A stretch of DNA of 64,000 bases from Piscinibacter lacus (GCF_016735685.1 NZ_JAERRA010000001.1:1674001-1738000); one strand, 5' to 3'. Counted from the first letter of the stretch, positions 8,427 through 16,791 are shown. Numbers and translations are program-made. Notes: generated by a model from the sequence alone, not told the origin.

Positions 8427-9362
8427 ATGAGCGAGCTGTCTCGGCACTACCAACTTGATGCCCTGGCCTCCGAATGCACGGCCATCGGACGTGAGTCGGC
8501 CGCGGCCGGGCTGCGCCTGGACCGCAAGCTCCCGGAGACCTATCGGGCTGCCTATGAGGCCTACGATGGTCCCAAGAAGCGGCTCGGATACTACGAAGGC
8601 AAGTGGCTCAGCCTTCGCCTCAGCGCCGTACGGCGCGGCATGATTGTCGACGCGACGGTCACGCCCGCGTTGCTAGAACGCATGACCGACGGGCGATGCC
8701 CAGTCACGCTGGAGCCGTTCAGGATGGGTGGCGGCCCATCGCCGCGAAACCCCTCCGTCGACCGGCTCGTCAACGAAGTCAGCTACCGTGCCGGGAACTT
8801 GTGCATGCTGTCCCAGCGGGCAAACCGTGCCAAAGCCGAGCTTTCCTTTGAGGAGGTGGCCCAAATCGCCCAAGCCGGCGACGCGTATGGCGAGCTCGCA
8901 TCCATCGAGTGGATGCGATTGGCCTCGTTGATGTACGGCGCCTGGGCGCGGGCCTACAAGCTGTCCGACCCTTACTTGCTGCCGCTGGCCGCCATCCCCG
9001 GCGCCGGAATGTTCATGAGCACATCGCAGGTGGTCCAGTTACTGCTGACCCGCCACTACGGCCCGGCCGGTTCATCCCCATCTGCCACAGGCCGCTGGAC
9101 GGAGATGACGCGGGACGCCGGCTGCGATGTCGCAAAGTTCACGACGCTGAGCACCCGACTCGCGGCCGCCCTGGCCAAGGAACCCAACGCCGGGAATGCC
9201 TGGCTCCATGGCGACGTGTTCGACGCATTCGTCGCCTGGTACCAATGCTGCCGACACGTGGTCGCCCCCTCCGTGGAGTTACTGTTGGAGAGGCGGCAGC
9301 TCAGCGCCGGCGACCCCGTTGCAGACTTGGCGTGGCCGACGACGTCGCGCTACAAGCACTGA
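8427..9362 (+). CDS. Putative HNH-like nuclease-family protein, 311 aa
   Basis: The ATG at 8427 is preferred because the longer frame from 8301 overlaps the previous gene and its extra residues look non-coding. Around residues 90-130 there is a pattern resembling a compact HNH/beta-beta-alpha nuclease: CPVTLEPF, then NPSVDRL, Y-RAGN, and R-N-AK. That layout (Cys pair region, DR, GN, N..K) matches atypical phage HNH proteins, although only one clear Cys is present and the canonical HNH triad is not complete, so activity is uncertain. The C-terminal half (about 170 residues) is alpha-helical and unrecognised. No signal peptide. It converges on the replication gene, with a terminator for the latter between them. 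Confidence 0.5.
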   Translation: MSELSRHYQLDALASECTAIGRESAAAGLRLDRKLPETYRAAYEAYDGPKKRLGYYEGKWLSLRLSAVRRGMIVDATVTPALLERMTDGRCPVTLEPFRMGGGPSPRNPSVDRLVNEVSYRAGNLCMLSQRANRAKAELSFEEVAQIAQAGDAYGELASIEWMRLASLMYGAWARAYKLSDPYLLPLAAIPGAGMFMSTSQVVQLLLTRHYGPAGSSPSATGRWTEMTRDAGCDVAKFTTLSTRLAAALAKEPNAGNAWLHGDVFDAFVAWYQCCRHVVAPSVELLLERRQLSAGDPVADLAWPTTSRYKH

Positions 9363-9415
9363 CCGCGTCTGTGCCGGCGACGGGGTAACGCAGGTAACCC
9401 GGGCAACGCGGATGC

Positions 9416-9453
9416 AAAAAAAAGAAGAGGGCGAACCCTTTCAGGTCCGCCCC
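9416..9453 (-). terminator. Rho-independent terminator of the replication ATPase gene
   Basis: Read on the minus strand, GGGCGGAC and GTTCGCCC form an 8-bp stem with one G-U pair around a CTGAAAGG loop, followed by TCTTCTTTTTTTT. It lies 15 bases beyond the stop of the 9469-11163 gene. Confidence 0.75.
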
Positions 9454-9468
9454 CCCTCAGCTGTCAGC

Positions 9469-11163
9469 TCATGCTGCCAGCAGCATGTCGTTCACATCGA
9501 CGCTCGGGAGCAGGTGCTCCGGGATGTCGATGACCGTGACCTTCGCGGCGCCAAGGCCAGCGCCAATGCGTTGGGTGCTCTCCTCACCACCCGGCAGCCG
9601 GCGGAGAACCACCGACCACCCACCCGCCGCCCATTTGGTCCCAGCAAACAGCTTGCGCAGTTCCTGGTGCATGGGCGAGTTCACCACGTAGAGCGACCAC
9701 CTGCCTTTCGCGAACGCCACGCGCAAACCCAGTTGGGCCATGCGCATCACGACTTCAGGCTGTTCGGTCGGGTCCTTGCAGACCGTCTCGATGGCCTGCG
9801 CAATCGACAGTTGACGGGTTACCAGCGCAGCGCCGTCCACCACCTTGAATGGCAGAACGCGGCTGGTCAACGCTTCCAGGCATTGGAGCTCGTCGCTGAC
9901 CTGATGGACCGCGATTCGCTCCTCGATTCCCAGCATGCTCACCAGGAACTTCGCGTCCTCATCCGTTGCCGGTGTGTCGGACACAAAAGCCCAGTAGCTC
10001 GCCAGCAGGGTGCCGACGGTGTCGGCCATGCGGCCGTCACCCCCCGAGGCCAGGATGCGTTGCCGCACCGCCGTCTCGGAATCCTGGAACACATTCCAAC
10101 GACTGAGATAGAGCCGTGCCAGCTTCGGCCCGATTTCCCGGGCCTCGGCTGCGGTCAGCCGTTCGCCCTTGGGCGTGCCCTTGGCTTCGAGAATGACCCA
10201 GCGGGTGAGGTCCGCTGGCTCCATCTTGCCCGGACTGATGCCCGCCGCGATGAACGGCGAGTAGAACCGGTAGCTCTTGGACTTGCCGGTCACCGTGCCT
10301 CGGACGATGCCTTCATCACCTTCCTGCAGGCTGTAGGACATGCGGGCCACGTCGAAGGTGTCCTTGCATGCCATGCGGCCGGGGTCGGCCTCGAACTCGT
10401 CGTTGACGACGACTTTCGAGGTGCCTGCCAGGCTTTGATAGTAGGCCGCCATGGTTTGCGGCCCCGTGCAACCGAACGCCAGCGGCCCCAGCAACCAGCG
10501 CACGTACTCCAGCACCGTGGACTTGCCACAGGCTGCCGGGCCCGTCATTAGCACGTGAGGCCGACGGCGCAAGGCCGTCGACACCAGGCTCATGCCGAAG
10601 AAGCCCAGCACGATTTCCCCCGCCATGGAATGAATCCACTGCGGGGAGTTGAAGGCGGCCAAGACCTTGTTGACATCATCTGCGGTGGCCTCCGGGGTCG
10701 ACAGGTCAAAGCCGACATCACCGCCGACCGGATAGACCCGGTCCTCGTGGATGCCGTGCTCCAGCACCGTGCCGTCAGCGCGCCACAGCTGACGACCATT
10801 GACCACCAGTTGCCCGTCATTCATCTTCCAGACGCCGACCCGCCGCTCGGCAGTTTCCGAGTACGGGCCGACCGCCTGACAGGCCGACAGGATGTCCGTG
10901 GCGAGGCGCTTGTGGTTGAACACAAACACCTCTTTCTTGGCGTCGAACTCGGTGTAGTACTGCTCGCACCAGTTCGCGCCGAACTGCGCCTTGAGGTTCA
11001 TCTCCTTGAGGTCCGAAGCCCCCAGCGAGGTCACCCGCATGTTCAGCAGCGAGAAGGCGGCAACCTTGTTGCCAAGCATGCCCAGCGGCACGTAGCCCCC
11101 GGAGGTGCTGCCGCTTTGCTGGGTCATGGGAGTGCCGGTGGTGCTCAGAATGGTCTTGTTCAT
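9469..11163 (-). CDS. Replication-type ATPase/helicase of a mobile element (D5/SF3-like)
   Basis: A 564-residue P-loop ATPase. The first 180 residues look like the non-catalytic N-terminal part of primase-helicase proteins. The ATPase core has Walker A GPAACGKST (208-216), Walker B VVVNDEFEAD (D255, E256), and the later segment RFYSPFIAAGISPG followed by DLTRWVILEA, which carries the arginine expected in SF3/D5 or DUF927-type helicases. ATG at 11163 has an AAGGA ribosome site upstream. Together with the AlpA-like regulator and integrase further along the strand, it most likely serves replication or maintenance of the excised element. No primase DxD motif was seen, so primase activity cannot be claimed. 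Confidence 0.65.
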   Translation of the reverse strand: MNKTILSTTGTPMTQQSGSTSGGYVPLGMLGNKVAAFSLLNMRVTSLGASDLKEMNLKAQFGANWCEQYYTEFDAKKEVFVFNHKRLATDILSACQAVGPYSETAERRVGVWKMNDGQLVVNGRQLWRADGTVLEHGIHEDRVYPVGGDVGFDLSTPEATADDVNKVLAAFNSPQWIHSMAGEIVLGFFGMSLVSTALRRRPHVLMTGPAACGKSTVLEYVRWLLGPLAFGCTGPQTMAAYYQSLAGTSKVVVNDEFEADPGRMACKDTFDVARMSYSLQEGDEGIVRGTVTGKSKSYRFYSPFIAAGISPGKMEPADLTRWVILEAKGTPKGERLTAAEAREIGPKLARLYLSRWNVFQDSETAVRQRILASGGDGRMADTVGTLLASYWAFVSDTPATDEDAKFLVSMLGIEERIAVHQVSDELQCLEALTSRVLPFKVVDGAALVTRQLSIAQAIETVCKDPTEQPEVVMRMAQLGLRVAFAKGRWSLYVVNSPMHQELRKLFAGTKWAAGGWSVVLRRLPGGEESTQRIGAGLGAAKVTVIDIPEHLLPSVDVNDMLLAA

Positions 11164-11525
11164 TTCAATGTCCTTTTTCGAGACCCGCGTCCGTTGGACG
11201 GGGCTGAGTTAATGGGGATGGACACCCCTTGCGGGGCGGACCCTCCACGGGTCGGCCGCCTTGCGACGGCACGAAGCACTAACGGGACGCACCCGACCCG
11301 CCTGTTGCCAGGCCGGTCGTTGGCACTCCGACGAGTTCGACTCGTTGGAATGTTTGAAGGTCAGGTTGTGAAAGAACGGCAGCGGCCATCCCGGCGACGG
11401 GACGACCACTGCCTGTTGTCGGCACGAACACTGCCAGCTTTAGCGAAATCTTCGGGCGCCGGGCCGCCCACCGGAAGGTGCACGACCGGCAGGCTGGTCG
11501 CCGGCACCGGACTGGCTGAGGCGAC
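11164..11525. other. 362-bp intergenic region, leader of the replication gene
   Basis: No convincing gene. Small open frames on both strands lack ribosome sites and look like chance. A short dyad, CGAGT-TCG-ACTCG, lies near 11331-11343. The region probably holds the promoter of the replication ATPase gene (minus strand), but no clear -35/-10 pair could be picked. Confidence 0.3.
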
Positions 11526-11909
11526 TCAGGCCCGACCGGCCTCCAGCTCTTGCTTGGAGAAGAACGACCTCGAGGTCAGGTGGCTCGGCCGCGGCTTGGC
11601 CCGGCTCTTCCGAGGGCCTTCCTGAGCCGTGTCGGCCTTGGGTTTGGGGTCCAGGGCCGGGGTGGGGGCGGGCTGAGCGGCGGCGGTCGAGCCGGCGTCC
11701 GCCTGGGTCGAGGCCAGCCATTGCTGCTGCTGGGCGCGTTGGCGCTGCAGCCAATCGTGGACCACCGACTGGAACCACAGCGACTCCTTGCCGAACCTGA
11801 CGGACGGCGGGAAGTCCCCGGCGCGCACGCGCCGCTCCAGGGTGCGTTCGCAGCAACGCATCAGGTCGGCGACGTCGGTCTTGGTCATCAGGGGGTCGTT
11901 GAAGCTCAC
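11526..11909 (-). CDS. AlpA-like helix-turn-helix regulator/excisionase
   Basis: A 127-residue small DNA-binding protein. The N-terminal half matches the AlpA/MerR-like winged helix seen in excisionases and phage-type regulators: MTKTDVADLMRCCERTLER, then VRAGDFPPSVRFGKESLWF and a helix that closes the fold (VVHDWLQRQRAQ). The rest is a Gln/Ala/Pro-rich, basic tail. Start GTG at 11909; an in-frame ATG at 11888, right at the domain border, is equally possible. It sits between the replication ATPase and the integrase on the same strand, the usual place for a factor that controls excision or integrase expression. Confidence 0.75.
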   Translation of the reverse strand: MSFNDPLMTKTDVADLMRCCERTLERRVRAGDFPPSVRFGKESLWFQSVVHDWLQRQRAQQQQWLASTQADAGSTAAAQPAPTPALDPKPKADTAQEGPRKSRAKPRPSHLTSRSFFSKQELEAGRA

Positions 11910-12016
11910 GGCTTGAATCGGCGAGGTGGCGATTCAACGTGTAGCCCGAAGGCTTATATTTCTCGGCAGCCAAGCTCAGGCAAGAGACAGGCCGTGGCCC
12001 GCATCGACCGAGAAGG

Positions 12017-12050
12017 CTCGAGCCCTGGCGGGTCAGGTCCAGGGCTCGAG
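12017..12050. repeat. Perfect 12-bp inverted repeat after the integrase gene
   Basis: CTCGAGCCCTGG (12017-12028) and its exact complement CCAGGGCTCGAG (12039-12050) are separated by 10 bases. It lies 80 bases beyond the integrase stop. No T-run follows on either side, so it is either a Rho-type stabilising hairpin or a protein-binding site. Confidence 0.5.
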
Positions 12051-12129
12051 GAGATGCGGTGGCGTCAGCTGGACGGGTGGCCCCCTGACCACCCGCGTCG
12101 GCTCGGTGGGCCGAGCAGCCGCCGCAGCA

Positions 12130-13485
12130 TCAGGCGCGTCGTTCCAGGGCGTCGTCGGCGTCCGTGGCGGCGCTGGCCACCTTCGATGCCGACCCCTGGC
12201 TCCCCACGCGCTTGGCCACGAGTCTTTCCCCGTCCTTGACGAGATGGAACACGTTAGCGCCCGCAGCGGGCTTGCGCGCGCGGGCATGCTTTTGCTTGCC
12301 GTGCGGGTGCACGGTGGCCGGCATCGGCGTCAGCTCGCGCAGCTTCTCGTCGAGCACGTTCAGCGCCTTGACGATGTCGGAGTTGGCCAGATTCACGTAG
12401 ACCTCCGCCATGCGGGTCGTCGTGTGCAGCAGCAGTTCCTTCAACGCGTGCGCGCCGATGCCGGCCTTGGCATAGGCGGTGGCGCCCACGTGACGGAGGT
12501 CGGCGAATCGGAGCTGGGGCAGCCCGGCTTTCTGGCGGACACCGTCCCACGCCATGTCGATGGCGTTCTCGGTCATGGTGAAGACGTTGTCCGAGGTACC
12601 GCGCGGCAGGGATTGCAGGATGGCCACGGCGCGCGGCGGCAGCTGCGCATCCATCCACTTGCCCTTGGCCCAGACCCGGGCCCGGCAGGTTTCCAGGTCG
12701 GTCTGGCTCCAGCGCAGTGACAGCAGCGAGTGCAGCCGCAGCGTGCTGTGAATCGCCATGTCCACCAGCGGCCAGAACTGCGGGTTGTCGCACTGCGAGA
12801 GCGCCTCGACGATGCGATTCATCTGCGCGTCGGTGACGACGATGAAGCGCTTGTTCGACTTGCCCAGCTTGATGCCCACGCAGGGGTTCACGAAGCCTGT
12901 CCAGCGCCACTCCCGGATGGCGCTGTTGAAGGCGGTCTTGAGCAGCGCGACTTCCTTCTGGATGGTGCTGTCGCCCCACCCCTCGGTGGTGCCCGTGGTG
13001 ACGAGTCCGCGGATGTCTTCGGTGCCGACCTTCGACACTGGCTTGTTGGCCAGCTTGCGGATGAGCTCGTAGGTCTTGGCACGCTTGGCCATGCGCGCGT
13101 CCATGTGTCTGCGAAACGCCTTGGGCACGGACTTGGCGGCCGGCACCGTGACCAGACTGCGGTTGCCGTTGTCCTCGATGACGACCGCCAGGCGCGGCAG
13201 TCCGACCGCTGTCACGTAGTGGTTGATGCGGTCGATTTCGGACTTGTAGCCGTCCTTGGCAATCGAGTAGCGCGCGGCGTACTCACCCAGGAACCGACCG
13301 AGGGTCATGCGCGAGGGCCCGCCGAACAGCGGGCCTTGCTCGGCTTCATCGAGCTTCTTCTGCTCCTTGAGCCACGCCACGACCTCGTCTTCGGTCGGGA
13401 AGGTCTCGCGGCGCACGCTGCCGTCGGCGAACTTGTATTCGCCCTTCCAGCCCTTGCGGCCGGCGATTTGGAACGGGCGCCTCAC
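12130..13485 (-). CDS. int: Tyrosine integrase of the element
   Basis: A 451-residue phage-type site-specific recombinase. It has an N-terminal arm-binding region, a core-binding domain (about 140-200) and a catalytic domain with R250 (STLRLHSLLSLRW), R331 in ADLRH, H354 in LLLHTTTR and the nucleophile Y363 in AEVYV. The first histidine of the usual HxxR box is replaced by alanine (A328), a variant seen in some active integrases. The last 60 residues form a basic extension. The GTG start at 13485 has GAGGTGA upstream. The gene lies about 330 bp from the 3' end of tRNA-Asn, pointing away from it, as expected for an element integrated at that tRNA. Confidence 0.9.
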   Translation of the reverse strand: MRRPFQIAGRKGWKGEYKFADGSVRRETFPTEDEVVAWLKEQKKLDEAEQGPLFGGPSRMTLGRFLGEYAARYSIAKDGYKSEIDRINHYVTAVGLPRLAVVIEDNGNRSLVTVPAAKSVPKAFRRHMDARMAKRAKTYELIRKLANKPVSKVGTEDIRGLVTTGTTEGWGDSTIQKEVALLKTAFNSAIREWRWTGFVNPCVGIKLGKSNKRFIVVTDAQMNRIVEALSQCDNPQFWPLVDMAIHSTLRLHSLLSLRWSQTDLETCRARVWAKGKWMDAQLPPRAVAILQSLPRGTSDNVFTMTENAIDMAWDGVRQKAGLPQLRFADLRHVGATAYAKAGIGAHALKELLLHTTTRMAEVYVNLANSDIVKALNVLDEKLRELTPMPATVHPHGKQKHARARKPAAGANVFHLVKDGERLVAKRVGSQGSASKVASAATDADDALERRA

Positions 13486-13710
13486 AGCTCACCTCGCGCG
13501 AGGTGGTGGTGGGCTTGGGGATGGGCCGGCTGTGCTGCCGACGCGATGAGTTGATGGAAAGGGAACACGACGAGCTCCAAATGGAAGGCTCGCGTATCGC
13601 CACCAGTTTTATCCGGCCAGCATGGTTGCCGCGACGTGGGCCGGCTTCAGCGTGACCGTGCGCGACATGGCGCGACACGGTGCGGCTTGGCACGACCCCG
13701 TGCGGGTCCC

Positions 13711-13734
13711 GTTTTACTGACAGTTTTACTGACA
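13711..13734 (+). repeat. Two tandem copies of a 12-bp motif between int and tRNA-Asn
   Basis: GTTTTACTGACA occurs twice back to back (13711-13722 and 13723-13734), between the integrase start and the tRNA. Tandem AT-rich repeats here are typical of integrase arm-binding sites or iterons; this role is inferred. Confidence 0.5.
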
Positions 13735-13762
13735 CCTGGGCTTTTTGGACCCTGGAACAACA

Positions 13763-13801
13763 AAGGCCTCAGCGACTTGCATCGCTAAGGCCTTGTTTTT
13801 T
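13763..13801 (-). terminator. Terminator of the tRNA-Asn transcript
   Basis: AAGGCCTCAGCGA (13763-13775) pairs with TCGCTAAGGCCTT (13782-13794) with one mismatch and a 6-base loop. T-rich sequence follows in both directions, so it could act both ways. It lies just 3' of tRNA-Asn, close to where the element boundary should be. Confidence 0.7.
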
Positions 13802-13813
13802 CACGCTTTTCGG

Positions 13814-13889
13814 TGGCTCCCCGACCTGGGCTCGAACCAGGGACCTACGGATTAACAGTCCGGCGCTCTACCGACTGAGCTATCGGGGA
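13814..13889 (-). tRNA. tRNA-Asn (anticodon GTT)
   Basis: A complete 76-nt cloverleaf on the minus strand, starting TCCCCGATAGCTCAG and ending GGGGAGCCA with the CCA encoded. The anticodon loop CTGTTAATC gives GTT. A TATAGT promoter element lies upstream and a hairpin terminator downstream. Its 3' end faces the integrase and is the likely attachment site of the element. Confidence 0.97.
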
Positions 13890-13899
13890 ACAGCCTCAC

Positions 13900-13929
13900 A
13901 CTATAGCAGGCTCTCGGAGCGGTTCACAA
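13900..13929 (-). promoter_or_regulatory. Sigma-70-type promoter of tRNA-Asn
   Basis: On the minus strand TTGTGA (13929-13924) and TATAGT (13905-13900) are separated by 18 bases, with the tRNA starting 10 bases later. The -35 element overlaps the stop of the receptor gene. Confidence 0.6.
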
Positions 13930-16107
13930 GTCCAGCTGCAGTGATGCACGCACGCTACGGGCGGGCAGGGGGTAGAGGTAGACGTGGCCGAACTGGTAGG
14001 GGCCTTCCTGCCAGGCGCGGCGGTTGGCGAGGTTGTCGATGCCGGCACGCCAGATCAGGCGCTGGCCGCCGGGCAGCCGTTGCTCGTAGCTGGCGCCGAG
14101 GTCGAGGCGCGCCCAGCCGGGGATGCGCAGCTTGTCGTCGCCGGGGATGAGCACGCGATCGCTGTCCGCGCTGAGCAGGCCGTAGGCGCGCAGGCCGGGC
14201 AGGCTGCTGAAGCGGTACTGCAGGTCGGCGCGCAGGCTGCGGGCGGGCACGTTGACGGGGCGGCTGCCGTTCAGGCCGGCCTGGGCGCTGCCTTCGCGGC
14301 GGGCGTGGATCCAGGTGGCAGCCAGGCCCAGGGTCCAGGGGCCGAGCCGGGTGTCGAGGCTGGCTTCCACGCCTTGGTGCACGGCTTCGCCGTCGGCCTG
14401 GCGGCTGCAACTTCCGGGGCTGCTGTCCTCGCAGGGGCCGAGGTCGGCGAAGACGGGCCGGTCGATGCGGAAGAGGGCCAGGCCGCCCTGCAGCGCATCG
14501 CGGCCGCCACGCCAGCCGATCTCGGTCTGGCGGCTTTCCAGCGGGCCGACGGCTTCGCCGCGGCGCTGGTAGCGCGGGCGGTTGGGGGTGACGTCGGATT
14601 CGACGCCGCGACCCCAGCTTGCATAGAGGCTGTGGCCGGGGGCCGGGGTCCAGCTCGCAGCGATCCAGGGCGTGGTGAAGTCGTCTTCGTAGGCTGTGGC
14701 GCGGGTGCCGGAGGTGCTGATGCTTTCGCGTTCCAGCCGGGTGTGGCGCAGGCCCAGCCAGAGCTGGAAGCCGGGTGCGAGCTGGATCTGGTCGCGCAGG
14801 TAGAACTCGCGGCTCCGTTCGCGTCGATTGGTGTTGTCGTCGGTCAGGGTGGGGTCGGCTGGGACCTCGGTCTGGCCATTAATCGTGCCGATGCCGACGT
14901 AGTTGAAGGCCTGGCCTTCGAAGTCGGCCCGGCTGCGGTTGAACAGCAAGCCGGCGGACAGGCGGTGGCTGATGGGGCCGGTTTGCAGGCTGCCGTGCAG
15001 GCCCAGGTCCAGGGCGTGCTGGCGGCGACGCTCGTTCTCGCTGCGGAAGTCGTAGTAGTCGAAGCTGCCGTCGCTGCAATAGCGGTCGAAATTGCCTTCG
15101 GCGCCGCAGCCGTAAGGGAAGGCGGTGTAGTCGTCGGTCTTCAGGCGCTGGCTGCCGCCGTGGGCGACGAAGCGCCAGCCGCCGGCCAGGGCCTGGGTCC
15201 AGCGCAGGCTGCCCGTGAGGCCCTCGAAGTCGATGGGGCGCACCCAGGCCTGGTTGTTCAGGTTGATCGTCGGGTCGATGTCGCGCGCATCGGGCACCCG
15301 GTCGCCCAGCAGGCTGAAGCCGGGCTGGCTGGGCTGGCGCTGCTGGCTCAGCTCGAATTCGGCTTCCAGCAGGCTGCCGGGTGCGATGCGCCAGTCGCCG
15401 GCCAGGGCCAGCAGGCGGCGCTGGCCTTCGGCATCGTCCAGCCGCGGGCGCAGGCGTTCCGCCGCCACGTTCAGGCGCAGGCCGAAGGCCCGGTCTTCGC
15501 CGAAGCGGCTCGAAAGGTCGACGGCGGCCAGCAGGTTGCCGTCGCCCTTGATCTCGACCAGGGCGCTGCGCAGCTCGGTGTCTGGCCGCTTGACGATGAA
15601 ATTGACCAAGCCGCCCGGCGCGCTGACGCCGGCCTGGATGCCGCTGGCGCCCTTGAGCAGTTCAAGCCGGGCCTTGTTGTCCAGCGGCAGCGCGGTCTCG
15701 CCGCTGATGGGCAAGCCGTCGCGGCGCAGGTTGCTGCGCAGGTCCAGGCTGAAGCCGCGCACGGTGAGGTTGCTCCAGTAGCCGGTGGCGTTGTAGGCGC
15801 CGCCGACGCTGGCATCGAGCCGCGCGAAGTCGGCCAGGCTGACGCCGCCGATGTCCAGGCGCTGGCCTTCACCGAGGACGGTCGTCTGCATGGGCAGCTC
15901 GCGGGCCAGCGTGCCGGCGAAGCCGCCGATCTCGACCTGGGCGGCATCGGCCCGGCCTTGGACCCGGACGGTGTCGAGCGAGGCCGCTTGATCGGCCGAC
16001 CAGACGGGCAGGGCCGCGCACAGCGGCCACAGTCCGGCAAGGATCAGGCGCCAGTGCGGCGCCCGCGCCGGGGCGGCGGTGGAAGGGTGTATCAGGTGAT
16101 GAGCCAT
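13924..16107 (-). CDS. TonB-dependent outer-membrane receptor, predicted thiamin-related
   Basis: A 727-residue receptor: a signal peptide (hydrophobic LILAGLWPLCAALPVWSA), an N-terminal plug with the usual LKGASGIQAG...GGLVNFIVKRP motif, then a 22-strand barrel ending in a C-terminal aromatic/hydrophobic strand (SVRASLQLDL). By sequence it belongs to the siderophore-receptor-like branch. However, a TPP riboswitch sits about 70 bases upstream on the same strand, which points to uptake of thiamin or a precursor across the outer membrane. Start taken at the ATG at 16107; a TTG at 16146 in frame is possible but would lengthen the signal peptide. No inner-membrane transporter adjoins it. It depends on TonB-ExbBD encoded elsewhere. 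Confidence 0.85.
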   Translation of the reverse strand: MAHHLIHPSTAAPARAPHWRLILAGLWPLCAALPVWSADQAASLDTVRVQGRADAAQVEIGGFAGTLARELPMQTTVLGEGQRLDIGGVSLADFARLDASVGGAYNATGYWSNLTVRGFSLDLRSNLRRDGLPISGETALPLDNKARLELLKGASGIQAGVSAPGGLVNFIVKRPDTELRSALVEIKGDGNLLAAVDLSSRFGEDRAFGLRLNVAAERLRPRLDDAEGQRRLLALAGDWRIAPGSLLEAEFELSQQRQPSQPGFSLLGDRVPDARDIDPTINLNNQAWVRPIDFEGLTGSLRWTQALAGGWRFVAHGGSQRLKTDDYTAFPYGCGAEGNFDRYCSDGSFDYYDFRSENERRRQHALDLGLHGSLQTGPISHRLSAGLLFNRSRADFEGQAFNYVGIGTINGQTEVPADPTLTDDNTNRRERSREFYLRDQIQLAPGFQLWLGLRHTRLERESISTSGTRATAYEDDFTTPWIAASWTPAPGHSLYASWGRGVESDVTPNRPRYQRRGEAVGPLESRQTEIGWRGGRDALQGGLALFRIDRPVFADLGPCEDSSPGSCSRQADGEAVHQGVEASLDTRLGPWTLGLAATWIHARREGSAQAGLNGSRPVNVPARSLRADLQYRFSSLPGLRAYGLLSADSDRVLIPGDDKLRIPGWARLDLGASYEQRLPGGQRLIWRAGIDNLANRRAWQEGPYQFGHVYLYPLPARSVRASLQLDL

Positions 16108-16179
16108 CGGTGCTTGCGTTGCGATGGCAGGTGGGCGCTGCAGCAACGCGGTCGCGCCCGTAGGCCGACCCCGAGGACT

Positions 16180-16272
16180 GGACGCTTCCCTGCGCGAGGA
16201 TTACCTCAATCAGGTTCAAAGGGACTTTCTCAGTCGGCCCACGCCATGCGTGACCAACACCCCCAGCGGCAC
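16180..16272 (-). promoter_or_regulatory. TPP (thiamin) riboswitch
   Basis: The minus strand carries the hallmark THI-box elements in order: GCTGGGGGTG, CTGAGAAA, CCTTTGAACCTGAT, GGTAAT, and GCAGGGAAGC. The core follows the consensus closely. It precedes the TonB-dependent receptor, so high thiamin pyrophosphate should switch that gene off. No other gene lies on that strand downstream within reach. Confidence 0.92.
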
Positions 16273-16425
16273 GACGCGCCTTGCGGCCTCGTCGCGTGAC
16301 CGAATTATGCGGCCCGCGCGCAGGGTTCGCCCGGATGGGGCCGGGGGCGCAGCCTCGGCAAGCTCGGGTCCTTCGCCTCCGGCGCCGCCGGTTGCGTGCC
16401 TTCCGTCCCTGAACCGGAGATCCCG

Positions 16426-16791
16426 ATGAGCCAGCCCGACACCTGCTGCACCCTCGTGCCCTACTTCAAGGCCAAGCCCGGCCAGCTCGCCGCCTTCCAG
16501 GCGCTGATGCCGCGTTTCACCGACCTGACCCGCAACGAGCCGCGCTGCCTGCACTACGCCTTCAGCGTCGACGGCGACAACATCCACTGCCGCGAGGGCT
16601 ATGCCGATGCCGCCGGTGTGCTGGCCCATCTCGACAACGTCGGCGCGGTGCTCGGCGAGGCTTTGCAGCTTGCCGACATCACCCGCCTGGAAGTGCACGG
16701 CCCCGAGGCCGAGCTGGACAAGCTGCGCGAGCCGCTGGCCGGCTTGAACCCGGCCTTCTACGTGCTGCAACCGGGCGGCTTCCGGCGCTGA
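16426..16791 (+). CDS. ABM-domain (YgiN-like) putative quinol monooxygenase
   Basis: A 121-residue single-domain protein of the antibiotic biosynthesis monooxygenase fold. The ferredoxin-like beta-alpha-beta pattern is visible: LVPYFKAKPGQLAAFQALM, then EPRCLHYAFSVDGDNIHCREGYADAAGVLAHLDNVG. The family includes quinol oxidases and heme-degrading enzymes; no cofactor motif picks one here. ATG at 16426 follows GGAGATCCC. It is divergent from the receptor and sits alone, with a strong palindromic terminator after it. Confidence 0.7.
   Translation: MSQPDTCCTLVPYFKAKPGQLAAFQALMPRFTDLTRNEPRCLHYAFSVDGDNIHCREGYADAAGVLAHLDNVGAVLGEALQLADITRLEVHGPEAELDKLREPLAGLNPAFYVLQPGGFRR

Noticed and set aside
1..13760. 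Second copy of the tRNA-Asn 3' end as the left attachment site
   Set aside because: No matching stretch was found by eye within the element, so the boundary was left open.
13984..16299. 771-residue plus-strand frame over the receptor gene
   Set aside because: Ala/Gly/Val-rich antisense of a beta-barrel gene; the minus strand has a plug domain, signal peptide and riboswitch.
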